64,000 nt of DNA from Microbacterium sp. YJN-G (GTDB lineage Bacteria > Actinomycetota > Actinomycetes > Actinomycetales > Microbacteriaceae): contig NZ_CP060402.1 in NCBI RefSeq assembly GCF_015040615.1, positions 2,294,001-2,358,000 on the forward strand. Direction: 5' to 3'. The notes under the pieces are model-generated. The model did no database searches, had not been told where the DNA came from, and saw only the letters and a program-made list of their open reading frames with translations. The position numbers and the translations under genes were made by a program. This document shows, in pieces, positions 20,216-27,423 of the stretch (its first letter is position 1; each line of letters opens with the position of its first letter).

Positions 20216-20335
20216 TCAGAAGTCCCAGTCCTCGTCGCGACCCGCGGAATCGTGCGGAAAATCTGTGTCGGCGCGATCCTCGTGCCATCTGCGTGCCAGT
20301 CGCGCCCAATTCGCATCAGCGAGCGGCTTGACCAC
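20216..20335 (-). CDS. possible 39-residue small protein
   Basis: A minus-strand frame from GTG 20335 encodes a protein-like, Trp/Asp-rich sequence (DANWARLARRWHEDRADTDF then PHDSAGRDEDWDF). Acidic ends with Trp-Asp-Phe are unlike random translation of GC-rich DNA. There is no convincing ribosome site, and the reading frame continues upstream without an obvious start, so it may be the end of a longer eroded gene. Low confidence. Confidence 0.3.
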   Translation of the reverse strand: MVKPLADANWARLARRWHEDRADTDFPHDSAGRDEDWDF

Positions 20336-20432
20336 GCACTCACAAGCGTAATTGACCCATCGCCGGCGCGATATCCCTGCTGTCGCGGCGTGCGCGCGCC
20401 ACGTACCTCCTAGGTGGAGAAGGGAGCTCACC

Positions 20433-20858
20433 ATGAGCAATCGCACCACCGGAGCAGCCCGTAGGCACACGGCCGAGATCGCGGAGGAGCAGCGCTGGAT
20501 GAGCGTCGTCTTCCTGCAGGGCGAAGAAGCCGACATCGTGCTCGACGTGATCGACAAGAGCGGGCCCGACGCGGCAATCCAGCATCTGTCGCTGTGGGAC
20601 TACGGCCAAGAGACGCGGGATGCGGCACTGGTCAACGGATACGTCTACGACCAGATCCCCCAGAGCCCGACCGACCGGGTCATCCGCGACGAAGCAGCCG
20701 GGTATGCCCTGACGTACAACATCCACTTCGGGTACGTGTCGCTCCTCCGTCAGTTCGCTCCCCTCGTCGAAGACGCCCGAGAGTCCGTGGAACCACCGGC
20801 TCGGTTCGGATTCGACAGACAGCGGACCGTACGCCGCACGGACGGACTTCGACTGTAG
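20433..20858 (+). CDS. conserved-looking hypothetical protein
   Basis: A 141-residue protein from ATG 20433 with AGAAGGGAG upstream. It contains RWMSVVFLQGEEADIVLDVI and WDYGQETRDAALVNGYVYDQ, ending in a basic tail. No signal peptide or membrane segment. I do not recognise a family; the composition and ribosome site are those of a normal chromosomal gene. It is the last ordinary gene before the accessory island. Confidence 0.75.
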   Translation: MSNRTTGAARRHTAEIAEEQRWMSVVFLQGEEADIVLDVIDKSGPDAAIQHLSLWDYGQETRDAALVNGYVYDQIPQSPTDRVIRDEAAGYALTYNIHFGYVSLLRQFAPLVEDARESVEPPARFGFDRQRTVRRTDGLRL

Positions 20859-20884
20859 GCCGCAGAACGGCAGCAAGCGAGCAT

Positions 20885-20911
20885 CCGTAAACGGGCAATG
20901 CCCGTTTACGG
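20885..20911. terminator. perfect 12-bp hairpin at the left edge of the island
   Basis: CCGTAAACGGGC, loop AAT, GCCCGTTTACGG. It lies 26 bp after the stop of the preceding gene, so the simplest reading is a terminator. Confidence 0.6.
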
Positions 20912-21144
20912 GACCGGCTCGTGCTTGCAGGATTCCTCAGCCATCGGATGAGGTGTCTGGAGTTGACGAGGTGACCCTGATTGGTGCACTCGTTGCACTG
21001 GCCGCCTTCGAGGTCGATCCCCACTCGCGAATAGATTTGGTTCCCGGTGCGCATGCGTGGATCGCTCGCCGTCAGGGCAGACTGCGTGCCGCCGGAAAAT
21101 CTCAAGGCCTGTGCGCAGGGTCACAGAACTCGAAGGAGCGTGCA

Positions 21145-22479
21145 TTGAAGTCCAAGGACCAGAAAGCCGCAATAGTCGCCGCGCTGGAGCTGGCGCGTAT
21201 GGCGGTGCACAGCACCGAGGCTGACCCGCGCATCGGATGGGCATGGGTCAACCCCAGCTACCGCGCATCGCCATCGAGGGCCTTCACGGGACCGGATGGT
21301 TCGATGACCGTCGCGGATGCAGGTATTGCACCGCTCACCGACGCGGTAGAGAACATCCTTCGGATGCCCGGCGTGCGCGAAGTCTGGCGTGACGAAGACG
21401 TCTGGACGGTCGTTCTCCAATTGCTCGCTCATGTCGCCGTAAGCCCTCAGGCTGATCTGGATTCTGCCGTCGACCGAATTCTGAGGCCTAAGCCGGTTCG
21501 CGTCGTGGCGGCCCTCGCCAACGTGACTTGGCACTCTGCGCCTCAGACAATCGGAGGGATCACGGTCGCCCGGTTGGCATCGGAGAAGGACGCGAAGCAT
21601 CTGGCCGCGACGCTGAAGCTTGATGCACCATCCACCAATGCCCTCGTGCATCACACGGAACAGCTCACGGGCGAGTTCGGATCGTATGTCGTAGCGACCG
21701 CGGCGAGCAACAGGCAAGAGCGTCTGGCATATGACGACTTTGAGCGCTCACTCGAGGACCTAATTGGGCTCACGTTGATGTATTCGGGGCGTCTCGAAGA
21801 TTACGGGATTCACTCCGGAAGAGGTGCCACCAATCGCCCAGGTGTCCGCGGCCTCGCGCTGGATCGAGGGGCGCTAGGAGCGCTGCTCGGCGAGAAGGGG
21901 GCAGGCGAGCTGGGTGCACGTGTTCTGTCTATCAGCGGCTTCGGCAACCGAAACGGATTCCACTGGTTCAGTGCTGACCCGATGCCGATCGACAAGCTGA
22001 TCGAGGGAGATGAGTGCCGACTGATAGCCGAATTGCTTCAGTCCGATGATGCCCTCGCACAACGGCTTCGTGTGGCGGCGAGATGGTACGCGCGCGCCTT
22101 CTGGGCATCGTCCGAAGATGACGCGGCGCTCGCTGTTTGCGTCGCGCTCGATTCGCTGCTGACTGGGAAGGACGCTGCTCCTGGCGCTGTGAGCAAGGGG
22201 CGTTTCGCGCTTCTAGAACGCGATCCGGCGCGGCGTCAGGAGCGGTTCAAGCGATACGACCAGGTCTACGGAGTCCGCAATGCAATTGCGCACGGAGGCG
22301 GCGCGTCGAGGGCGTTGGCGGATCTCGGAGGATCACGTTCGTTGCTCAGAGACGCACGTTGGGCTGCCGCGCAGTTGGCAGACTTGCGCTCGGTTGTCCT
22401 TCCGAAGTCTGATGCAGAACTGAGGGATGCGTGGAACGGCGTTCAGTGGGGAACGATCCCTTGGGCACTCGATTCGTAG
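21145..22479 (+). CDS. HEPN (Apea-like) domain protein of unknown function
   Basis: From TTG 21145 (GAAGGAG six to seven bases upstream) a 444-residue protein; a GTG at 20953 would add 64 less protein-like residues without a ribosome site. The C-terminal region (about 290-444) is helical and ends with R378-NAIA-H383, the Rx4H motif of HEPN RNases, in the arrangement of Apea-like HEPN domains (ARWYARAFWASSEDDAALAV ... KGRFALLERDPARRQERFKR). The N-terminal 290 residues are unassigned. HEPN proteins commonly cut RNA in toxin-antitoxin and phage-defence systems. GC at third positions is lower than in the flanking chromosome. No partner antitoxin is adjacent on the same strand. Confidence 0.8.
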   Translation: MKSKDQKAAIVAALELARMAVHSTEADPRIGWAWVNPSYRASPSRAFTGPDGSMTVADAGIAPLTDAVENILRMPGVREVWRDEDVWTVVLQLLAHVAVSPQADLDSAVDRILRPKPVRVVAALANVTWHSAPQTIGGITVARLASEKDAKHLAATLKLDAPSTNALVHHTEQLTGEFGSYVVATAASNRQERLAYDDFERSLEDLIGLTLMYSGRLEDYGIHSGRGATNRPGVRGLALDRGALGALLGEKGAGELGARVLSISGFGNRNGFHWFSADPMPIDKLIEGDECRLIAELLQSDDALAQRLRVAARWYARAFWASSEDDAALAVCVALDSLLTGKDAAPGAVSKGRFALLERDPARRQERFKRYDQVYGVRNAIAHGGGASRALADLGGSRSLLRDARWAAAQLADLRSVVLPKSDAELRDAWNGVQWGTIPWALDS

Positions 22480-22602
22480 ATGACCTTCTCAGCGATGCTT
22501 CGCGCGGCGGAAGGGCGCCCAAGGGCTCGCGAACGGGGCGGCAGACGTCCGCGGGTGCTCAACGACGACAAGCGCGCGATCATCCGCCTGCGTACGCGGT
22601 GA
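22480..22602 (+). pseudogene. serine-recombinase-like C-terminal fragment
   Basis: A 40-codon frame begins directly after the stop of the HEPN gene. It reads GRPRARERGGRRPRVLNDDK then RAIIRLR, resembling the linker between the E helix and the HTH of resolvases/invertases (…RGRxGGRPxxLxxxKxxxIxxL). It has no catalytic domain and stops before the HTH. I read it as a relic of a recombinase once in the island; the similarity is short, so chance is possible. Confidence 0.4.
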
Positions 22603-22661
22603 TCAATGACCTCTACCCGCGACGTGTCGCCGAAAGCGCACCGACAGGCTGAGGTGGTCAG

Positions 22662-23939
22662 CTATCGACGACGAGGAAGATCCGTGGTCAGCCTCGCGAG
22701 ATGCCGGATGCCAGCCTGGTTGAGGCAGTCGGTTGCCACATCGATGACGATGCGGATGAACTCCTTCTCCTCGACCAGTGGATCGATAACCCGATAGACC
22801 GGGCGATAGCTTTCACCGAGAGTGGTCGTGGAACTGCCGCCGCGGAGCGGATCCTTGTGTGGTTCAAAGACGAGTCGCTCGTCGCCGGCAGGCGTGTAGT
22901 CAGACGGCCGCCAATCGATGCCGATCAGCAGCTCGACATCGCCGCTGGGATCGTTCTCAGCTACGGCTCGGATTAGAGCGAGCAGGGCGGCGACAAATCC
23001 CTCGAGTGCATCTGCGGGCAAATGGTTTGGAGGGAGGTGCGTGCCGTCGCCGTAGCGATGGTTGCCGCCCTCCCAGGCGAGTCCGACTGCACCGTCATTG
23101 AAGATCGCCGCGTGTGCACGTCGCCACGACTTGGGGTCCTTCGGCGGCACGATCCAGCCCCGGAGAGCCGGGCGGGCCGCATACTGCTCCACATCCGTGA
23201 GCGCGTGGTAGTCGCTTTGACACAGCCAATGCCAGGCGTTGCTCTGCGCTTGACCGACGAACACTGCGATGTCGGCCCGCTGTTCAAGTTGCCTGGGTGC
23301 GCTCTTCGGAACGCGAGGTCTGGCGACACCCACCAGAACCGCGTTCTCCCGCGGCTCATGGGAAGTAGCCATGTCCTCGAAAAGCGCTTCGAGGAGCTCT
23401 CGGTTTCGGCGGCCCGCTTCGAAGCGCGTGCGGTAGGCGGCCTCGATGAGACGCTCGTTCATCCATTGCGTGTCCGCGTTCACACGAAGCGGCGCGCTGA
23501 AGCTCTGCTTGTTGCCATCAAAAATCATGTGCGGCCCGTCGACGCTCGCAGGCACCACGATCGCAGCGAGCCTGTCCGAACCAGCGACGTCGATTCTGTA
23601 CGAGCGCACTCCCAGCACTGGTGGCTGGATCGCGCTGTATGAGACGGCCTGGATCGTCCGCTCGTAGCTCTCGGTGAGTTCACCGGCGTCCACGCGGGCG
23701 GATGCAGCCTTCTGGGTCTCATCCACGCCGAAAACGAGCATGCCGCCGCCAGCGTTCGCGAACGCGGCGATGTCCTTCACGATCCCGGAGGACTTGAAGT
23801 CCTTCTCGACCGGGAGATGTTTCTTCCAGTCCAATCGATCAGACTCCACGAGGCCCTGGGCGATAGCGACGTCGATCATCTGTTCGGCGAGATTCCCCGG
23901 AGGAAGACCCAGCAGCTGGTGCAGCGGCGTGTTCAGCAT
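22662..23939 (-). CDS. AlbA_2 (Schlafen-type) domain protein
   Basis: A 425-residue protein. Residues 31-75 (VESDRLDWKKHLPVEKDF ... AAFANAGGGMLVFGVDE) are a clear AlbA_2 domain, the core shared by Schlafen proteins and many prokaryotic regulators and defence proteins: the E-x-x-x-x-DWK acidic/Lys motif and the AFANAGGG turn are present. The remaining 350 residues are unassigned; a Trp/His-rich middle is notable. A minus-strand TACCCT exactly six bases before ATG 23939 suggests a leaderless transcript. It is convergent with the HEPN gene. Role could be nuclease, RNA binding or transcription control. Confidence 0.82.
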   Translation of the reverse strand: MLNTPLHQLLGLPPGNLAEQMIDVAIAQGLVESDRLDWKKHLPVEKDFKSSGIVKDIAAFANAGGGMLVFGVDETQKAASARVDAGELTESYERTIQAVSYSAIQPPVLGVRSYRIDVAGSDRLAAIVVPASVDGPHMIFDGNKQSFSAPLRVNADTQWMNERLIEAAYRTRFEAGRRNRELLEALFEDMATSHEPRENAVLVGVARPRVPKSAPRQLEQRADIAVFVGQAQSNAWHWLCQSDYHALTDVEQYAARPALRGWIVPPKDPKSWRRAHAAIFNDGAVGLAWEGGNHRYGDGTHLPPNHLPADALEGFVAALLALIRAVAENDPSGDVELLIGIDWRPSDYTPAGDERLVFEPHKDPLRGGSSTTTLGESYRPVYRVIDPLVEEKEFIRIVIDVATDCLNQAGIRHLARLTTDLPRRR

Positions 23940-23945
23940 GCGATC

Positions 23946-23951
23946 AGGGTA
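23946..23951 (-). promoter_or_regulatory. leaderless -10 element (AlbA_2 gene)
   Basis: Minus-strand TACCCT, six bases, then ATG 23939; no ribosome site. Confidence 0.5.
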
Positions 23952-24146
23952 TTGGGCAGGGCCGACGGCGCCGCTCGTTCAGGTGGCGTGACGTGCACGC
24001 CCTTGCCCAAACGGGGAATGACCCTGGTAAACAGCGTGCGCACGATACGGCACCTTCGAGCGAGCGTGAGCTCATCCTCATACGGGCATGGCGCGCTCGC
24101 GGGGGCAGTGCGTGCGCCCTGGTTCACCGCACACAAGGATGGGCAC

Positions 24147-24452
24147 ATGGATGCCGAGACTCGACGAACCGCCCAGACACTAGTCGACTTCTACGCCGGC
24201 TTCGCCGCGAGCGACGACGAGGCGGAGCAACGCGCCGCCTTCGATACCTCAATGGCGGCGCTGAATGAGGGCGATGCGCTAATTGCGACGATGGACGACG
24301 GCGAGCTCACACTCGACTTCACCCGTATTCTGCTGGCGTCGGGAGCGACGCTTCAGTGGCTAATGGAGCGTCTTCAGTCGGCCACCGGCCAATCCGCGGA
24401 AGCGCTCACTTTCGAGCTTCGGACGTTCATCGACGGCCTCGCCGACGGCTGA
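24147..24452 (+). CDS. small acidic hypothetical protein
   Basis: 101 residues from ATG 24147, with AAGGAT upstream. Strongly acidic and helical (AASDDEAEQRAAFDTSMAAL; MDDGELTLDF), without Cys, signal peptide or membrane segment. No family recognised. It is followed 147 bp later, on the same strand, by the gene split by the IS. Small size and acidity would suit an antitoxin- or regulator-like partner, which is speculation. Confidence 0.6.
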   Translation: MDAETRRTAQTLVDFYAGFAASDDEAEQRAAFDTSMAALNEGDALIATMDDGELTLDFTRILLASGATLQWLMERLQSATGQSAEALTFELRTFIDGLADG

Positions 24453-25076
24453 CTGCCCCGCGGGGGCGATCCTCCATCGGGCCTTGCACCTTGGTGGCGC
24501 CTTCGCGAGCGGTGCCGATTCGAAGTCGCCCCACGCCATGCTGCTCTGGCGCGACACGGATGTCGGAAGTCGCATGCAGGATTCGCTCGGGAGGTCACGA
24601 TGACAGACGTCGTATCCGCAGCGGGATCCCTCTCGGCTGCGCTCGTTTCAGGAAGGATGACGGAGTCGCAGCTTCGCTGGAGCCGCCGCCATGCCGGCGG
24701 GACGGCACTAATCCAATCGCTGCTACCGATCAGTCGGCTGTTGCAGCAGTGGGACATCGCCACGGACGCCGCGACGTGGGCGACGACCGTCGTCAATTGC
24801 ATGACGACCGTGCAGGCTGAGCGCTCCGCGATGCCGCGGCAGTGGGCGCACCTAGAAAGCAGTTTGCGGGCAGCGCTAGGCGAAGCTAATGGTCTCGGCC
24901 ATGCTGACAGAATCTCGGTCGACGACTGTCCCGAGTTCTTCAACCCCGACCGCGTTTGGATTGACTTCGCCGCCGACTATTTCAGCCTCGTACTCGCCGG
25001 TGTCGGCTATTGGCGCGAAGAGTCGTCAACGCGACGCGCCGGCAAAGTTCGGATCCCTAGTTACGACCGGTGGCTG

Positions 25077-25084
25077 CAGGAGAC
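25077..25084. repeat. IS target-site duplication, left copy
   Basis: CAGGAGAC immediately outside the left terminal inverted repeat; identical to 26489-26496. Confidence 0.85.
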
Positions 25085-25113
25085 GGTGGCGTCCCCTGGG
25101 GTGGTGTAGTTTC
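25085..25113 (+). repeat. IS left terminal inverted repeat
   Basis: Starts GGTGGCGTCCCC; pairs with 26460-26488 on the other strand at 23 of 29 positions. Contains the TAG that now ends the interrupted gene. Confidence 0.85.
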
Positions 25114-25206
25114 CGGTGCTGGGTGTCACGTCGTTGACGTGGTGAGCCATCGTGCGATGGTCAGTGAGAACCGACTAAAGCTACTCACAGAAAGACACGA
25201 CGCACG

Positions 25207-26430
25207 ATGGCTCTTGACCAGTCTGCCCTCCTCGAGCTCCTCGGGGAACTGAAACTCACCGACGTCACCGACCGGATCCGGGTCGCGACCGAAACGCTCT
25301 ACCAGGAGTTGATCGACGCGGAAGCGGCCGCGTTCATCGGCGCCGCCCCGTTTGAACGCACCCCGGATCGCACCACGCAACGCAACGGCACCCGCCGGCG
25401 GACGCTGACCACGACCGCCGGGGAGCTGGATCTGCGGATCCCGAAACTGCGGCAGGGCTCGTTCTTCCCGTCGCTGTTGGAACGGCGCCGCCGGGTCGAT
25501 CAGGCACTGTTCGCGGTCGTGATGGAGGCCTACGTCCACGGCGTCTCGACCCGGAAGGTCGACGACCTGGTCAAAGCGCTCGGCGCTGACACCGGGATCA
25601 GCAAGTCCGAGGTGTCTCGGATCTGCGCGAACCTCGATGAGGACGTCGCTGCGTTCCGCGACCGGCCCCTCGCGGACACCACCTACCCGTATGTGTTCCT
25701 CGACGCGACCTACTGCAAAGCACGGGTCGGCCGGCGGGTCGTCTCTCAGGCCGTGGTCGTCGCCGTGGGTATCGCGGCGGACGGGCGGCGGGAAGTGCTC
25801 GGGTTCGAGGTCGGGGAGACCGAGTCGCAGCCGTTCTGGACCACGTTCCTGCGGTCGTTGAAGGCCCGCGGGCTGGACGGGGTGAAGCTGGTCATCTCGG
25901 ACGCGCACACCGGTCTGATCGCCGCGATCGACACCGTCTTCCAAGGCTCCAGTTGGCAGAGATGCCGAGTTCACTTCATGCGCAACGTGCTCACCTCGGT
26001 CCCGAAGACCGCGGGGCCGATGGTCGCGTCGATCATCCGCACGATCTTCGCTCAACCCGACACCGAGCACGTGTTCGCGCAGTTCCACGAGGTCGTGCGC
26101 ATGCTGACACGGTCGCACCCGAAGATCGCGGACATGCTCGAGGACGCGAAGGACGACATCCTCGCGTTCTGCGGGTTCCCGCAGCAGCACTGGCGGCAGA
26201 TCTGGTCCACGAATCCCCTGGAGCGGGTGAACAAGGAAATCAAACGGCGCACCGACGTCGTCGGCACCTTCCCCAACCCCGCCGCGTTGCTGCGCCTGGC
26301 CGGGCACGTCCTCATCGAGCAACACGACGAATGGGACGGCGCCGACCGACGCTACTTCAGCGAGCACTCCATGAAGCTCCTCAACACCACCGAGAAGGAG
26401 GTCGCGATCCCCGAACTCGCTGCAGCATAA
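25207..26430 (+). CDS. IS256-family transposase
   Basis: 407 residues, full length for the Transposase_mut family. The DDE triad is visible as D166 in VFLDATY, D232 in VISDAHTG and the Glu in NPLERVNKEIKRR (E339 or E344); C/H residues in WQRCRVHFMRN are also typical. The N-terminal 150 residues hold the DNA-binding part, with QRNGTRRRTLTTTAGELDLR. No frameshift or stop, so probably functional. Carries out cut-and-paste/copy-out transposition of its own element. Confidence 0.97.
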   Translation: MALDQSALLELLGELKLTDVTDRIRVATETLYQELIDAEAAAFIGAAPFERTPDRTTQRNGTRRRTLTTTAGELDLRIPKLRQGSFFPSLLERRRRVDQALFAVVMEAYVHGVSTRKVDDLVKALGADTGISKSEVSRICANLDEDVAAFRDRPLADTTYPYVFLDATYCKARVGRRVVSQAVVVAVGIAADGRREVLGFEVGETESQPFWTTFLRSLKARGLDGVKLVISDAHTGLIAAIDTVFQGSSWQRCRVHFMRNVLTSVPKTAGPMVASIIRTIFAQPDTEHVFAQFHEVVRMLTRSHPKIADMLEDAKDDILAFCGFPQQHWRQIWSTNPLERVNKEIKRRTDVVGTFPNPAALLRLAGHVLIEQHDEWDGADRRYFSEHSMKLLNTTEKEVAIPELAAA

Positions 26431-26459
26431 TCACAGAAGCTGATCTCGCACGGTGTTGA

Positions 26460-26488
26460 GAAACTCCACCACTCAGCGGGACGTCACC
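26460..26488 (-). repeat. IS right terminal inverted repeat
   Basis: Reads GGTGACGTCCCG from the outer end on the minus strand; partner of 25085-25113. Confidence 0.85.
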
Positions 26489-26496
26489 CAGGAGAC
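26489..26496. repeat. IS target-site duplication, right copy
   Basis: CAGGAGAC, identical to 25077-25084. Confidence 0.85.
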
Positions 26497-26763
26497 CGGC
26501 CGATACTTCCCGGGGCTAGGAACGTGGCCATCCGCTGAAGCGCTGAGGAAGCACCGAGTGGGGCGATCCATCCTTCCCTGATCAACAGTGGCTCGCGGCC
26601 GGCCCGGCGGCACCCTCAATGGCGCGCCGAGCGTTGAGGGGCGATCGCGTGCATGCCACGCCTGTATACGAGGACCCCGCGCGCAACGTGTCCGGCGGCC
26701 GGTTCCGCTCAGAGACCCGTAGTGTGCGGATGTGACGTGTGACAATCGCCGGCTTTTGGCGAG

Positions 26764-27204
26764 ATGAATTGCCTGCTGAGAGAGATCGCTAGTGCCGTTG
26801 CGTCGCCCGACGTGATTGGCATGGTAGGCATCGGGGTTTCGGTCGTCCTCGCGCTCATCGCACTTCGCGTCTCGTGGTCGGCGAATCGACTCACCGCGTC
26901 GGCGAATGCTCTTGCCGCACAGGCGATCGAACTAACCCGTAGAGCCGAGCGACGCCGGTTTGGCGAGGCCGTGCAGGGCTACTACGACAGCCGTCGGAAG
27001 GATATCTGGAGCGGCAAGAACTGGAACATGCCTCATTACACTCACGACGTCTTGGGCGTGGCGAACGAGGTTCAAGAACCGAACACCGACGTCCTGCTGA
27101 AATGGCTAACCGACACAATCGACCGCATTCTCGACGCGGATTCGTATCCGACCCAGGACATCGACCATTGGCATTCCTCCGACAGTCGGACGCCGTTCGG
27201 CTGA
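26764..27204 (+). CDS. single-membrane-span hypothetical protein, possibly frameshifted
   Basis: 146 residues from ATG 26764, the only usual start codon after the upstream in-frame stop. Residues about 18-36 (VIGMVGIGVSVVLALIALRV) form one membrane segment, followed by a helical, basic cytoplasmic part and DVLLKWLTDTIDRILDADSY. No ribosome site is evident. The frame stops at 27202, but a protein-like continuation lies one frame over (27207-27338), so a base loss may have split a gene of about 190 codons. No family recognised. Confidence 0.6.
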   Translation: MNCLLREIASAVASPDVIGMVGIGVSVVLALIALRVSWSANRLTASANALAAQAIELTRRAERRRFGEAVQGYYDSRRKDIWSGKNWNMPHYTHDVLGVANEVQEPNTDVLLKWLTDTIDRILDADSYPTQDIDHWHSSDSRTPFG

Positions 27205-27206
27205 GG

Positions 27207-27338
27207 ATGACGGTTCCCATTGAGATCGGCCGCTGGATCCACGATCCGGAGAACTACATCCCCGAGCGCTTCATCCTGGAGCACGGCATTGAGGTAGGAA
27301 TTCGCGGCAACCCGACGCCGTCCGACGCGAAAAGCTAG
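27207..27338 (+). CDS. 43-residue ORF, separate or the shifted tail of the gene before
   Basis: Begins two bases after the preceding TGA (TGA-GG-ATG). Reads PIEIGRWIHDPENYIPERFI then LEHGIEVGI, which is protein-like. Either a translationally coupled small gene or the C-terminal end of 26764-27204 after a frameshift near 27201. Confidence 0.4.
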   Translation: MTVPIEIGRWIHDPENYIPERFILEHGIEVGIRGNPTPSDAKS

Positions 27339-27423
27339 GCGGGCGATCCTCATTCGGGCAGCCAGGTGAAGAGAGGCAAAGTCGCCTGGCTCAGTTGGTC
27401 GTCACCCTGGGCAACCCGCGCCG

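Larger units (their letters stand above)
25085..26488 (+). mobile_element. complete IS256-family insertion sequence (1404 bp)
   Basis: Bounded by imperfect 29-bp terminal inverted repeats (25085-25113 and 26460-26488; 23 of 29 positions identical; outer bases GGTG-CGTCCC, inner GTGGTG-AGTTTC), flanked by an 8-bp direct repeat CAGGAGAC. 8-9 bp duplications and one long transposase ORF fit IS256. The transposase is intact, so the copy could still be mobile. It interrupts the gene starting at 24600. Confidence 0.92.
24600..26581 (+). pseudogene. hypothetical gene split in frame by the IS256 element
   Basis: The ORF starts at ATG 24600 (GGGAGG upstream) and now ends at 25109 inside the left end of the IS, giving 169 residues. 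Removing the IS (25085-26488) and one copy of the 8-bp duplication joins ...DRWLQET to GRYFPGLGTWPSAEALRKH, in frame, ending at TGA 26579-26581: an original protein of 189 residues. The sequence is mixed helical (RHAGGTALIQSLLPISRLLQ) and has no family I recognise. Both halves look like normal protein, so the insertion is probably recent. The truncated form may still be made, with seven IS-encoded residues. Confidence 0.8.

Noticed and set aside
22502..22797. Short plus-strand frames in 22431-22797
   Set aside because: Apart from the recombinase-like scrap, they overlap the end of the AlbA_2 gene or the HEPN gene and look like shadows.
25099..26475. IS boundaries placed at the inner GTGGTG repeats
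   Set aside because: No direct repeat flanks those positions; moving out to 25085/26488 gives longer inverted repeats, an 8-bp CAGGAGAC duplication and restores the interrupted frame.
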